64,000 nt of DNA from VBDM01 sp035280025. GTDB lineage: Bacteria > Pseudomonadota > Gammaproteobacteria > Burkholderiales > SG8-39. Where the stretch lies: assembly GCA_035280025.1 (NCBI GenBank), contig DATEGT010000195.1:7302-71301 (forward strand), written 5' to 3'. The notes below the pieces were generated by a model. That model saw nothing but the letters and a program-made list of their open reading frames with translations, made no database searches and had not been told where the DNA came from. Positions 1 through 8,657 of this stretch are shown here, piece after piece (positions within the stretch are counted from its first letter, which is position 1; every line of letters starts with the position of its first letter). The position numbers and the translations under genes are program-made.

Positions 1-611
1 ATGTTCCGCTCGACGACCACGCCCCCGATCGGGCTCGTCAAGAAGAAGTTCTGGTCCACCGAGTCGGTGCTCGCGCCGTAGAGCTTTATCTTGCTCGTCG
101 CGCGCGCGAGCTCCGCATCCGCTCGCGCGTAGTCCGCCTCCGCCGTAGCGAGATCCTTGCGCGACGAGACTCCCGCGGCGTGCAGCTCGCGCAGGCGGTT
201 GAGGTTCTTTTCCGCCAGCGCGAAGTCGGATTGCGCCCGGCGCGCGTCGGCCTGCGCCTGTCCGAAATCCGGGGAAGCGAGCTTGGCGAGCGCCTGGCCC
301 CGCGTCACCCGCTCGCCGGCCTTCACGAGGATCTGCAGCACGCGTCCGGCGAACGGCGGATAGAGGCGAACGGTGCGGTTCTCGTCCCAGACGAGGCGCC
401 CGGTCAGGCGCAGCCGCAGAGGCCCGCTTTGCTTGACTGCGTCCGTCGCGAACGACGCCACCTGGGGGCTGCCCTCGGGGAACACGATCATCCCGTTTTC
501 AAGCCGCGGCCTCGCGATATCGGGCTTCGCGTCCCCGTCACCGCATCCCCATGTCAGAGATACCGTGCCAAGGGCGATCGTCAACAGCGCGGCTCGCCGC
601 CAGCTCTTCAT
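1..611 (-). CDS. RND efflux periplasmic adaptor subunit (CusB/CzcB/HlyD family), truncated by window edge
   Basis: The gene starts at ATG 609-611 and is open to the left edge, so about 203 N-terminal codons are visible and the C-terminus is missing. The N-terminus has a hydrophobic export segment ending in a Trp-Gly-Cys, possibly a weak lipoprotein site. A biotinyl-lipoyl-like section (FAGRVLQILVKAGERVTRGQ) is followed by an alpha-hairpin rich in Ala, Arg and Glu, and then the return strand (SPIGGVVVER). This is the order expected for membrane-fusion proteins that bridge an RND pump to an outer membrane channel. It lies 28 bp downstream of a CzcC/TolC-like channel on the same strand, giving a czcCBA-like order; the pump gene would be off the window. 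Metal versus drug specificity cannot be told from this part. Confidence 0.85.
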   Translation of the reverse strand, partial: MKSWRRAALLTIALGTVSLTWGCGDGDAKPDIARPRLENGMIVFPEGSPQVASFATDAVKQSGPLRLRLTGRLVWDENRTVRLYPPFAGRVLQILVKAGERVTRGQALAKLASPDFGQAQADARRAQSDFALAEKNLNRLRELHAAGVSSRKDLATAEADYARADAELARATSKIKLYGASTDSVDQNFFLTSPIGGVVVERN

Positions 612-639
612 GCCCTCCCCCTCGCCGATGCGCGCCGCG

Positions 640-1947
640 TCATTTGGCTTCTTCGTCCAGACGCCCGATTCCGGCCTGCCACGCAGCGAGCGCTTTCGCA
701 TGATCGTTTCTTGCCGACGCGGCGTCGATCTGGATCGCGCGCAGCGTGCGGCGCGCGTCCAGCAGGTCCATTACCCCGATCGCGCCGTTCTTGTAGGCGA
801 ACTCCGCGGAGTCCGCGGCCCTCCTCGCCTCGACCAGGAGGGATTCTTCGAAGCGCTGCAGGCGCTCCGCGGTGGATTGCAGATCCGAGAACGCCCGTGC
901 GATCTCGGTACGCGCCTGCGCGCGGACCCTTTCGAGCGCCTCCATCGCCGCCCCGTAGTCGACTTCCGACCGCCGGATCTCGCCCTCGTAGTAGTAGCGC
1001 GCGAACAGCGGGACACTCACGAACACGCCGTAACTGCTGCCGTTGCCCGCGCCACTGCCCATTGCGTACGAGGGATTGATTGGATAGTGGTCGTACGACA
1101 TCCCTACCGAAACATCGCGGGTGCGGAGGCTTCGCGCCAGATCACGAGCGTTCTGGGCCGCTTCGAAACGACTCTTTGCGGCGCGCACGTCGGGACGCGT
1201 CTCGATCAGGTCATCGACGGACCCGCCCGGGCGTCCGGAGTAGATGGACGGCCATGCGTCGACCGCCCGAATCCCGATCGCTCTTGCCTCCGCCCCGATC
1301 ATATAGGCGAGCGCGAGTTGGGCGCGGCGCTGATCCGCCTCCGCCGCGCGCGCGTCGTTTTGCGCGCGCAAGGCATCGACGCGCAGGCGCGCAACGTCGG
1401 CCACCGCGATGTCGCCGGCCTTGAGGCGCAGCTCAGCCGCGCGCACCGAGCCTTCGAACAGTGCGATGGTGTCGCGCCCGATATCGACCTTGTCCTGCGC
1501 GAAAAGCAGATCGTAGTAGGCGTATCGGAGCGCGAGGCGCTGCTGCCGCTGCGCGTCCGAAAGGTCTTCGTTGCTCGCCGACTCCAGGCTTCTCGCGTTC
1601 GCAAGGCGCAGCTCGCGGCGATCGCCGCGCTCGATCACCTGATCGATGCGCACCGAGCTGTCCAAAAGCTTGTCGCGCAGCGGACCCGCGCCGACTCCCT
1701 GGGCGGGGTTGATCGCGCTCACGCCGAGGCTTAAGGTTGGGTTCGGGCGGGCGCCCGCCGAGAGCGTATTGGCTCCCGCCGCCTCGACGGCGCGCCGGGC
1801 GGCCTGAAGCTCGCGATTTCGCGTCTGCAATAGCTCCTCGGCCTGCGGGAGCGTCAGCGCCGTGAGATCGACCGACTGACCGAGCGCGGCGAAAGGCTGC
1901 GCGAGCGCGAGACCGACGAGTGCTCCGCGTAAGTTGAGCCTGGACAT
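640..1947 (-). CDS. TolC family outer membrane efflux protein (CzcC/CusC-like)
   Basis: The 435-residue protein has a Sec signal peptide (about residues 1-23, ending ALGQ) followed by two repeats of long amphipathic helices and short beta segments. This is the TolC-fold pattern of an outer membrane channel that opens a tripartite pump to the outside. Helical stretches rich in Ala, Arg and Glu (about residues 30-60, 130-220 and 320-420) alternate with aromatic beta-hairpin sections such as the SYGVFVSVPLFARYYYEGE region. Length fits the CzcC/CusC subgroup. It is first in an apparent operon with the adaptor gene downstream, which argues for an RND-type efflux system. The substrate is not visible; heavy-metal export is an inference from the CzcC-B order. 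Confidence 0.88.
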   Translation of the reverse strand: MSRLNLRGALVGLALAQPFAALGQSVDLTALTLPQAEELLQTRNRELQAARRAVEAAGANTLSAGARPNPTLSLGVSAINPAQGVGAGPLRDKLLDSSVRIDQVIERGDRRELRLANARSLESASNEDLSDAQRQQRLALRYAYYDLLFAQDKVDIGRDTIALFEGSVRAAELRLKAGDIAVADVARLRVDALRAQNDARAAEADQRRAQLALAYMIGAEARAIGIRAVDAWPSIYSGRPGGSVDDLIETRPDVRAAKSRFEAAQNARDLARSLRTRDVSVGMSYDHYPINPSYAMGSGAGNGSSYGVFVSVPLFARYYYEGEIRRSEVDYGAAMEALERVRAQARTEIARAFSDLQSTAERLQRFEESLLVEARRAADSAEFAYKNGAIGVMDLLDARRTLRAIQIDAASARNDHAKALAAWQAGIGRLDEEAK

Positions 1948-2018
1948 GGGGAGCCGAATTCTATTTAAATGTGCCTGACAACGGACTGACGGAACTTCAC
2001 GAAAAAGGCCGGGAAATC

Positions 2019-3059
2019 ATGCTGGTGCTGGGCATTGAGACCTCTTGCGACGAGACCGGGGCGGCCATTTACGACGACGACGGCGAGCGCGGCCTGCTCG
2101 CGCACGCGCTTCACTCGCAGGCAGCACTGCACGATCAATACGGCGGCGTAGTGCCGGAGCTCGCGTCGCGGGATCACATCCGGCGCGTGCTTCCCCTGGT
2201 GCGCGCGGTCATGCAGCAGGGCGGCGTGGGACCGTCGGACCTCGATGCAGTCGCGTTCACCCAGGGCCCGGGACTCGCCGGAGCGCTTCTCGTCGGCGCG
2301 GCTTTTGCGAACAGCTTGGCGTTCGGCCTGGGTATTCCGGCGATAGGCGTGCACCATCTCGAAGGGCACCTGCTCTCGCCTCTGCTGGAGGACGATCCGC
2401 CGCCGTTTCCCTTCGTCTCGCTCCTCGTGTCCGGCGGGCACACTCAGCTCATGAGGGTCGACGGACTCGGCAGCTACGAGCTGCTCGGAGAAACGCTCGA
2501 CGACGCCGCAGGAGAGGCTTTCGACAAAACCGCGAAATTGCTCGGCCTGGGCTATCCGGGCGGGCCCGCGCTCGCGAGGCTCGCCGAGCGCGGCAGGCAC
2601 GACCGCTTCGCCTTTCCCCGTCCCATGCTCGGCCGTCTGCAGACGAGCGGCGATCTGGATTTCAGCTTCAGCGGTTTGAAGACCGCGGTCGTGACTCTGC
2701 TCCGTAAGCAGGCGATCGACGAGCCGCTGCGGGCCGACGTTGCCGCCGCGTTCCAGGAGGCCGTGGTCGACGTCCTCGTCGAGAAATCGCGCGCCGCGAT
2801 CGAACGCACCGGCTTGGACCGGCTGGTCGTGGCCGGAGGCGTAGGCGCCAATACGCGCCTTCGGACTCTGCTCGACGCCGCCGCGCGGCGCGACGGATTC
2901 GCCGTCTATTATCCGGCCATGGAGTTCTGCACCGACAACGGTGCGATGATTGCCCTCGCCGGGGCGATGAGGCTGCGGACGCGCCCTTCGAGGGAAGCGA
3001 CCTACGACCTCGGAATCCGTCCGCGCTGGGACTTGGCCGCCGCCGATCCGGCGACCTAG
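2019..3059 (+). CDS. tsaD: tRNA N6-adenosine threonylcarbamoyltransferase TsaD
   Basis: TsaD transfers the threonylcarbamoyl group from TC-AMP to A37 of ANN-decoding tRNAs, working in the cytoplasm with TsaB and TsaE. The ASKHA-fold signature is intact: MLVLGIETSCDETG at the N-terminus, the metal-binding VHHLEGH segment with His112, His113 and His117, the phosphate loop SGGHTQL at about 138-144, and DDAAGEAFDK at 161-170. I chose ATG 2019, because an earlier in-frame start would add 16 residues that do not belong to the family; from 2019 the protein is 346 residues, normal for TsaD. It is divergent from the TolC gene and its stop overlaps the convergent plsY stop by 4 bp. Confidence 0.97.
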   Translation: MLVLGIETSCDETGAAIYDDDGERGLLAHALHSQAALHDQYGGVVPELASRDHIRRVLPLVRAVMQQGGVGPSDLDAVAFTQGPGLAGALLVGAAFANSLAFGLGIPAIGVHHLEGHLLSPLLEDDPPPFPFVSLLVSGGHTQLMRVDGLGSYELLGETLDDAAGEAFDKTAKLLGLGYPGGPALARLAERGRHDRFAFPRPMLGRLQTSGDLDFSFSGLKTAVVTLLRKQAIDEPLRADVAAAFQEAVVDVLVEKSRAAIERTGLDRLVVAGGVGANTRLRTLLDAAARRDGFAVYYPAMEFCTDNGAMIALAGAMRLRTRPSREATYDLGIRPRWDLAAADPAT

Positions 3060-3703
3060 CTCCCCTCCGCGCTCGCCGAATCCACGGGCCCCGGGGCCGG
3101 ATTCTCCCTTTCGCCGATCTTGCGCTCCCTTCCGGCAGCGAGGCTGCGGATGTTGCTTTGGTGGCGCCACACCGTGGCCACCGCGATGAAGATCAGGGCC
3201 GGCACCGCGCCCTGCGGCATGGACATGAACAGCGCGTATGCCGGCGCGCCCGTCGCCGCCACGATCGACGCAAGCGAGGCATAGCGGGAGATCCAAGCGA
3301 CGGCGATCCACGTCGCCAGCGTCGCCAGGCCCAGCCAAGGATCGAGTGCGAGCAGCGCTCCGCCCGCGGTAGCCACGCCCTTTCCCCCCTTGAAGCCTAG
3401 GAACAGCGGGAACAGATGACCCAGGAACACGGCGACCGCGCATCCCGCGACCGTGATCCCGCCCGCGCCGTAGCCGGCGGCGTACCGCGCCGCTAGGAAC
3501 ACGGCCAGCCAGCCCTTTCCGCCGTCACCCGCGAGCGTTAGCAGCGCAGCGAGCTTCCTGCCGGTCCGAAGCACGTTGGTCGCCCCCGGATTTCCGGAGC
3601 CGTACGAGCGCGGATCCGGCATGCCGAGAGCGCGGCTCACGATCACCGCGAATGAAAGCGACCCTATGAGATAAGCACAGAAAATAAATGCTGCGGCGGC
3701 CAT
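3056..3703 (-). CDS. plsY: Glycerol-3-phosphate acyltransferase PlsY
   Basis: PlsY is the inner-membrane enzyme that moves an acyl group from acyl-phosphate to the sn-1 position of glycerol 3-phosphate, the first step of phospholipid synthesis. All three conserved loops are visible: an N-terminal membrane segment leading into the glycine-rich SYGSGNPGATNVLR loop (about 33-46), and GHLFPLFLGFKGGKGVATAGG (about 94-114). Five hydrophobic spans are predicted. At 215 residues it is slightly longer than the usual 190-205 because of a charged C-terminal tail (about 190-215) rich in Arg, Glu and Pro. It is convergent with tsaD, and its start is 46 bp from the divergent folB start. Confidence 0.95.
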   Translation of the reverse strand: MAAAAFIFCAYLIGSLSFAVIVSRALGMPDPRSYGSGNPGATNVLRTGRKLAALLTLAGDGGKGWLAVFLAARYAAGYGAGGITVAGCAVAVFLGHLFPLFLGFKGGKGVATAGGALLALDPWLGLATLATWIAVAWISRYASLASIVAATGAPAYALFMSMPQGAVPALIFIAVATVWRHQSNIRSLAAGRERKIGERENPAPGPVDSASAEGS

Positions 3704-3749
3704 GGCCTTACTCTAGAATCCGCGACGAGAGTTTACGCGAAAGTGCGCT

Positions 3750-4106
3750 TTGGATGCCGTCTTCATCCGCCAGTTGCGCCTGCAAGCTTGGATCGGGCTG
3801 TACCGCCACGAGAAAATCGCGCCGCAGACGATTGAAATCGACCTCGAAATAGCCCTGCCGTCCGACAGCAGCGTGTTCAGGACCGGAAAGGTCGCGGACA
3901 CGATCGACTACGGCGTAGTCGTCGAGCATGTCCGCGCTCTTCTCTCGAAGGAGCGTTTCGGCCTGGTGGAGAACCTGGCCGAGCGCGTCGCCGAATCGAT
4001 ACTCGAGGAGTTCGGCTCGCCGCGCGTCAAGGTGAACGTCGCCAAGCTCGGGGTGCTGCGCGACGCGAAGCAGGTTGGAGTCAGCATCGAGCGCCACGGG
4101 AGTTGA
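3750..4106 (+). CDS. folB: Dihydroneopterin aldolase FolB (TTG start)
   Basis: FolB cleaves 7,8-dihydroneopterin to 6-hydroxymethyl-dihydropterin and glycolaldehyde in folate synthesis. The 118-residue protein opens MDAVFIRQLRLQAWIG, closely matching the usual FolB start, and keeps the Tyr-Arg-His-Glu stretch (YRHEK), the central DTIDYGVVVEHV motif and a VKVNVAKLG strand near the end. The family-consistent start is a TTG codon at 3750; the first in-frame ATG would remove conserved N-terminal residues. It is divergent from plsY with a very short shared promoter region and ends 1 bp before the convergent xerD. Confidence 0.93.
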   Translation: MDAVFIRQLRLQAWIGLYRHEKIAPQTIEIDLEIALPSDSSVFRTGKVADTIDYGVVVEHVRALLSKERFGLVENLAERVAESILEEFGSPRVKVNVAKLGVLRDAKQVGVSIERHGS

Positions 4107-4107
4107 C

Positions 4108-5028
4108 TCATGCCCGAGGGTGGTGGTCGCTGTGCAGCTTCTTGAGCCGCTCTCGCGCCACGTGGGTGTAGATTTGCGTCGTCGAGATGTCCGCGTGGCC
4201 TAGGAGCAGCTGCACGACGCGCAGATCCGCACCGTGATTCAGAAGGTGGGTGGCGAACGCGTGGCGCAAAGTGTGCGGCGAGAGCGCCCTGCCGGGAATG
4301 GCGCTGGCGGCCCGCTTCTTGAGAAGATGCCAGAATGCCTGCCGCGTCATGGGCGCGCCGCGGCCGGTGACGAACACGTAGTCGCTCGAGCGTTTTTTCA
4401 GGATCGCGAGGCGGCCCTCTTTCGAATAACGCGAGAGCCAGCCGAGCGCCTCCTCGCCCAGCGGCACCAGACGCTCCTTGCCGCCCTTGCCGAAGACCCG
4501 CACTACGCCCATGTCGTAACTCAGCTCGGCAAGCTTCAGGCGCACGAGCTCCGACACGCGCAGCCCGGTCGCGTAGAGCACCTCCAGCATGGCGCGGTCT
4601 CGCAGGCCCAGGGGCGACGCCGCGTCCGGCCGCACCAGAAGGGCCTCGACGTCTTCTTCTGAAAGCGTCTTGGGAAATCGCGGAGGTTTCTTCGGCGGAT
4701 CGAGCTTCAGCGTAGGGTCGACCTGGACGCGGCGCCCGCGGGCGAAGAATTGGTAGAAGCGCTTGAGGCTCGAGTGCAGCCGCGCCTGGGTGCTCGAGCG
4801 GATGCCGTGCTTGACGCCGGCGCCTCCGCGCGATGAGCGCGACGCGAGATACTCGGCGAGATCGGCTTCCGTCGCCTGCAGCAAGGAGGGCCGTTGCCGC
4901 CGCTCGTGCCATTGGGCGAACAGCCGCAGATCGCGCCGATAAGAATCGAGGGTGTTTTTCGCCAGCCCGTCCTCGAGCCAGACAGCGTCGCAGAACTCAT
5001 CGAGCAGAGCCGCGTTGTGCGCGTTCAT
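4108..5028 (-). CDS. xerD: Site-specific tyrosine recombinase XerD
   Basis: XerD acts with XerC at the chromosomal dif site to resolve chromosome dimers at division. The 306-residue protein has a SAM-like N-terminal DNA-binding domain (about 5-105) and a C-terminal catalytic domain with the complete active set: Arg157 (TGLRVSEL), Lys181, His252 and Arg255 (PHTLRHAFATHLL), His278 (LLGHADIST) and the nucleophile Tyr287. The spacing of these residues follows E. coli XerD closely, so this is the housekeeping recombinase and not a phage or integron integrase. The start at 5028 overlaps the upstream ogt stop by 4 bp, suggesting coupled translation. Confidence 0.96.
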   Translation of the reverse strand: MNAHNAALLDEFCDAVWLEDGLAKNTLDSYRRDLRLFAQWHERRQRPSLLQATEADLAEYLASRSSRGGAGVKHGIRSSTQARLHSSLKRFYQFFARGRRVQVDPTLKLDPPKKPPRFPKTLSEEDVEALLVRPDAASPLGLRDRAMLEVLYATGLRVSELVRLKLAELSYDMGVVRVFGKGGKERLVPLGEEALGWLSRYSKEGRLAILKKRSSDYVFVTGRGAPMTRQAFWHLLKKRAASAIPGRALSPHTLRHAFATHLLNHGADLRVVQLLLGHADISTTQIYTHVARERLKKLHSDHHPRA

Positions 5029-5513
5029 CGCGCGGCCGCAGCTCCTTCGTGCGCGAGGAGCCAGCGCTTGACCGAGAGATGGAACCCGCCCTCGTAGTGG
5101 GCGAATCCCCCGATACCGCCCGCCGCGAGGACGCGGTGGCAAGGCACCACCAGCGGAAGCGGATTGGCTCCGCACGCCTGCCCGACCGCGCGGGCGGCGG
5201 AGTCGATCTCGCGCGCGATCTCGCCGTAGCTTCGCGTGCGGCCCGGGGCGATAGCGGCGATGCTCGACCATACGCGGCGCTGGAACGGCGTCCCACAGGC
5301 GGCCAGCGGGAGGTCGAAGCGGAATTCCGGATCCGAGAGATAATTTTCCAGCTGCGCGCAGGCGCGCTCGGCGACGCCGTCGCGGGGCGCGAGCAGCGCC
5401 CCCCCCGGCTTGAGAAAAACGATCTCGGCGAGGCGGTCGCCGGAAGTTCGAACGCCCAGGGCGCCGAAGGGTGCCCGCACCTTGGCCTGAAAGGATCCCG
5501 GCGTGGTCGGCAT
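5025..5513 (-). CDS. ogt: Methylated-DNA--protein-cysteine methyltransferase (Ogt)
   Basis: This is a suicide DNA-repair protein that takes the alkyl group from O6-alkylguanine or O4-alkylthymine onto its own cysteine. The 162-residue sequence holds the full C-terminal domain: the helix-turn-helix with an arginine finger region (FQRRVWSSIAAIAPGRTRSYGEIA, about 78-100), NPLPLVVPCHRV with acceptor Cys125, and GGFHLSVKRWLLAHE. There is no Ada-type N-terminal phosphotriester domain, so it is Ogt-type. Its stop overlaps the xerD start, so the two form a small operon. Confidence 0.93.
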   Translation of the reverse strand: MPTTPGSFQAKVRAPFGALGVRTSGDRLAEIVFLKPGGALLAPRDGVAERACAQLENYLSDPEFRFDLPLAACGTPFQRRVWSSIAAIAPGRTRSYGEIAREIDSAARAVGQACGANPLPLVVPCHRVLAAGGIGGFAHYEGGFHLSVKRWLLAHEGAAAAR

Positions 5514-5530
5514 CGGAGGATTCTAGCGCG

Positions 5531-7561
5531 CTACGCCGCCGACCTGGCCATCCGCCTGCGCAACATTTGCATGACGACGACCACCGCAAACAGGCCGAAC
5601 CCGGCGAAGTCTGCGGAGGTCGTCGGATAGACGAGCGCAAGTCCGGCTGCGATCAACATCCATTTCTCGATCCAGTTCGTGCGTCCGAGCATCCACCCCT
5701 GCACCCCCCCGGCGAGAGCTGCAATGCCGATCGCGGCGGTGCCCGTCACCACGGCGATCGAGCCCCAGTCGGCCTGGCCCAGCGTCTTCATCGACCCCGT
5801 GAGAAGCAGACCTATCCCCGAGGGGTCGAGCACGAACATGAACGGGACGAGGAAGGCCGGCAGCGTGTATTTCCATGACTGCAGCGTCGTCTTGTACGGG
5901 TCGCCTCCCGTGATCGCCGCCGCTGCAAAGGGAGAGAGCGCTGTTGGAGGCGAGACCTCGGACAGCACCGCATAGTAGAAGATGAACATGTGCGCAGCGA
6001 AATCCGGCACGCCGAGCTTGATCAGGGCCGGCGCCGCGATCACCGCGCAGATGATGTAGGACGCCGTCACCGGTACCGCGAGGCCGACGATCCAGACGAT
6101 GAACGATGTATAGACGGCGGTCAGCAGCAGCGAGCCGCCGGCGTACTCGATGATGATCGCGCTGAATTTCAGACCCAGTCCGGTTAGGGTGACCACGCCG
6201 ACGATCAGCCCTGCGCCCGCGCAGGTGATGGCGACGTTCAGCACCCCGGTCGAGCCCGCCTCGAGCGCCTTGAAGAATTTCGATTGGAAGATGCCCTTCA
6301 CCCACGGCTCGCGGCCCCGAAGCAGGTCGTACGAGAACATCGCGCAGTCGCGGTGAAGGAAGCTCGTCACGAAAGAGGCAACCGTCGCCCAGAATACGGA
6401 CATCACGGGTGAGTAGCCGAGGAGCATGAAGACGACGATCGATACGAGCGACAGGAAATGGAACCAATACTGTTTGGTCAGTTTCCAAAGCGATTCCACG
6501 TGCTCCATGCGCACGCCGCTCATGCCGAACTTGCGCGCGTCGATCTCGACCATGAGGAAGAGCGCGAAGTAATACAGGCAGGTCGGGATCGTCGCCATCA
6601 ACAGCACGTCGAGGTAGGAGATCTTCAGAAACTCCGCGATGAGGAAAGCGGCGGCGCCGAGCACGGGCGGCGAGATGATCGCGCCCAGACCTCCCGCAGC
6701 CAGCAACCCGCCTGCCGCGTCCTTGCTGTAGCCCGCCTTGGCGAGCATCGGGTAGGCTACCGAACCCAGGGTCACCGTGGTCGCCACGCCGGACCCTGAC
6801 GGCCCCCCGAGCAGGAACGACGCGAGTACGACCGTGCGGCCCGCTCCAGTGGATTTCCCGCCCATCGCGGAGAGCGAAAAGTCGATGAAAAACTTTCCGG
6901 CCCCCGAGAACTGGAGGAACGCGCCGAAGATGGTGAAGAGGATGATGAGCGAGGACGACACATCGACGGCCACGCCGAAGATCCCTTCGAGGGTCATGTA
7001 CATCTGTCCCACGAGGCGCCCGACTTCGTAACTGCGGTGCGCCCACGATCCCGGCAGGTGCTCTCCGAACAGGGCGTAAAGAAGGAAGGCGATCACCACG
7101 GCGGGGATGATCCAGCCGGAAGCGCGTCGCATGCCTTCCAGGATCATCAGGATCAGCAGCACGCCGAAGAAGATGTCCCAGTTGTCCGGGGCGGTGTTGC
7201 GGTCCCAGAAATCGTCGCCGCCCTGGACGATGTAGACAACGACAGCGATCGCGGTGATCGCAACGATCCAGTCCCACCACATGATGCGGTGGCGATACCG
7301 CTGTGAAACCGGAAACAGGAGATAGACGAGAAATAGCACGAACCCGACGTGCACGGGTCGCATCACCTGGGTCGGCACGATGTAATACGCCGAATAGAGG
7401 TGGAACAGCGACATCACTATCGCCATTCCGGTGACGAACACACCGAGGCGGCCGGGAAGCCGGTTCGTCCGGCCCTCTTCCTCCTCGATGAATTCCTCGG
7501 CTTTCTTCAGTGCATCGGCGTCGACTCCTGCGGCACCGGGCAGCTTCACAATCTCGCTCAT
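5531..7561 (-). CDS. TRAP transporter fused permease (DctQ-DctM, TAXI type)
   Basis: The 676-residue integral membrane protein combines the small (DctQ-like, about residues 40-190) and large (DctM-like, about 200-640) subunits of a tripartite ATP-independent periplasmic transporter. Large-subunit hallmarks include the GGKSTGAGRTVVLASFLLGG and GSGVATTVTLGSVAYPML stretches and the SEVSPPTALSP motif near 565. Fused permeases of this form are typical of TRAP systems that use a TAXI-type binding protein, and such a protein is encoded 26 bp upstream on the same strand. It would import an organic acid driven by an ion gradient; the substrate is unknown. An acidic cytoplasmic N-terminus (residues 1-35) precedes the first span. 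Confidence 0.93.
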   Translation of the reverse strand: MSEIVKLPGAAGVDADALKKAEEFIEEEEGRTNRLPGRLGVFVTGMAIVMSLFHLYSAYYIVPTQVMRPVHVGFVLFLVYLLFPVSQRYRHRIMWWDWIVAITAIAVVVYIVQGGDDFWDRNTAPDNWDIFFGVLLILMILEGMRRASGWIIPAVVIAFLLYALFGEHLPGSWAHRSYEVGRLVGQMYMTLEGIFGVAVDVSSSLIILFTIFGAFLQFSGAGKFFIDFSLSAMGGKSTGAGRTVVLASFLLGGPSGSGVATTVTLGSVAYPMLAKAGYSKDAAGGLLAAGGLGAIISPPVLGAAAFLIAEFLKISYLDVLLMATIPTCLYYFALFLMVEIDARKFGMSGVRMEHVESLWKLTKQYWFHFLSLVSIVVFMLLGYSPVMSVFWATVASFVTSFLHRDCAMFSYDLLRGREPWVKGIFQSKFFKALEAGSTGVLNVAITCAGAGLIVGVVTLTGLGLKFSAIIIEYAGGSLLLTAVYTSFIVWIVGLAVPVTASYIICAVIAAPALIKLGVPDFAAHMFIFYYAVLSEVSPPTALSPFAAAAITGGDPYKTTLQSWKYTLPAFLVPFMFVLDPSGIGLLLTGSMKTLGQADWGSIAVVTGTAAIGIAALAGGVQGWMLGRTNWIEKWMLIAAGLALVYPTTSADFAGFGLFAVVVVMQMLRRRMARSAA

Positions 7562-7587
7562 CCCGCCTCCTGGGCCCGCGCCACCCG

Positions 7588-8550
7588 CTACTGGATCCTG
7601 ATTCCGCGCTCCGCGAAGTATTTGATCGCTCCCGGGTGGAACGGGATCGGCGACGCCGAGGCCTTCTGGTTCGCGAGCGTGAAGTTCTCGGATTCCTTGT
7701 GCACCGCCACCAGGTCCGCCTTGTGGTCAAAGATCGTCTTGACGATTTCGTAAGCGACCTTGTCGCTCAGGTTCTGGTTGGAAACCAGGATGTTCCAGAC
7801 GGTCGCAATCTTGTTATCCGCATCCATTCCCTTGTAGGTGCTCTTCGGGATCGAGTCGTGCACATAGAGCGGACCGTACTTTTTGTTCATCTTGTCGACC
7901 GTATCGGTGTGGTCGATCATCTTGATCTTGATTCCGGGCGTGTTCGCTAGGTCGGTGACGGCCGCGGTCGGCAAGCCGCCCACCCAAAAGAACGCGTCGA
8001 TCTTCCGATCCTTGATGGCGTTCACCGATTCAGCGGCGCCGAGACGCTCGCGCGTCATGTCGCGGTCCTTGTCGAGCCCCGCCGCCTCGATGACGCGGAA
8101 GGCCATCACTTCGGTGGCGCTCCCGGGAGAGCCGGTCGAGACGCGCTTGCCCTTCAAATCGGCCATCTTGGTGATCCCGGTTCCTTCGATCGTCACTACG
8201 TGCATGCGGTTGGGATAGAGGACCATCAGCGTCCGCAGCGGCACCTTGGTGCCCTTGAACTTGTCCTCTCCACGGTAGGCGTCCTGCCCGGCATCGGCCA
8301 TCGAGAACGCGATATAAGGCTTGCCGGTAGCTATCAGTTTCAGGTTGTCCACCGAGCCACCGGTCACTTCGGCCGTCGCCTGCATTCCCGGCACGTATTT
8401 CGACAGAATATTTGCCAGGCCGCCGCCTATCGGGTAGTACACGCCGCCCGTGCCGCCCGTGGCGATCGACAAGCTGTACTTTTCCTGCGCGAGCGCGCCG
8501 CCCGACACCGCGAGGGCCGCGCCGAACGCCGCACATGCAAGTCCTCTCAT
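7588..8550 (-). CDS. TAXI family TRAP transporter solute-binding protein
   Basis: This is a periplasmic binding protein of 320 residues with a clear Sec signal peptide (about 1-21, cleaved after ALAQ). It has the TAXI signature region (SIATGGTGGVYYPIGGGLANIL, about 28-49), followed by a two-lobed Venus-flytrap pattern. I placed the start at ATG 8548-8550, where the signal peptide begins; a longer upstream extension in the same frame is not coding-like. It pairs with the fused TRAP permease immediately downstream. TAXI proteins are reported to bind small organic acids such as glutamate or alpha-ketoglutarate in other bacteria; nothing here fixes the ligand. Confidence 0.93.
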   Translation of the reverse strand: MRGLACAAFGAALAVSGGALAQEKYSLSIATGGTGGVYYPIGGGLANILSKYVPGMQATAEVTGGSVDNLKLIATGKPYIAFSMADAGQDAYRGEDKFKGTKVPLRTLMVLYPNRMHVVTIEGTGITKMADLKGKRVSTGSPGSATEVMAFRVIEAAGLDKDRDMTRERLGAAESVNAIKDRKIDAFFWVGGLPTAAVTDLANTPGIKIKMIDHTDTVDKMNKKYGPLYVHDSIPKSTYKGMDADNKIATVWNILVSNQNLSDKVAYEIVKTIFDHKADLVAVHKESENFTLANQKASASPIPFHPGAIKYFAERGIRIQ

Positions 8551-8657
8551 GATTCCCTCCTTTGAAATGATTCGTCCCTGAGACGAGCCGGCGGTGGACC
8601 CGCCGTTGTCCCCGTGGATTATCCGCGAGCGGCTCGCCCGCGCCAAGGGGCCGCGCT

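Noticed and set aside
1965..3443. Long minus-strand frame opposite tsaD
   Set aside because: It is a shadow of tsaD and plsY, with low-complexity Arg/Gly-rich translation and no family match.
4108..5028. Phage or integron integrase
   Set aside because: The motif spacing equals chromosomal XerD and there are no att sites or phage genes nearby.
4108..5640. XerD with a 204-residue N-terminal extension
   Set aside because: The extension runs through ogt in another frame; XerD homology and length fit the start at 5028.
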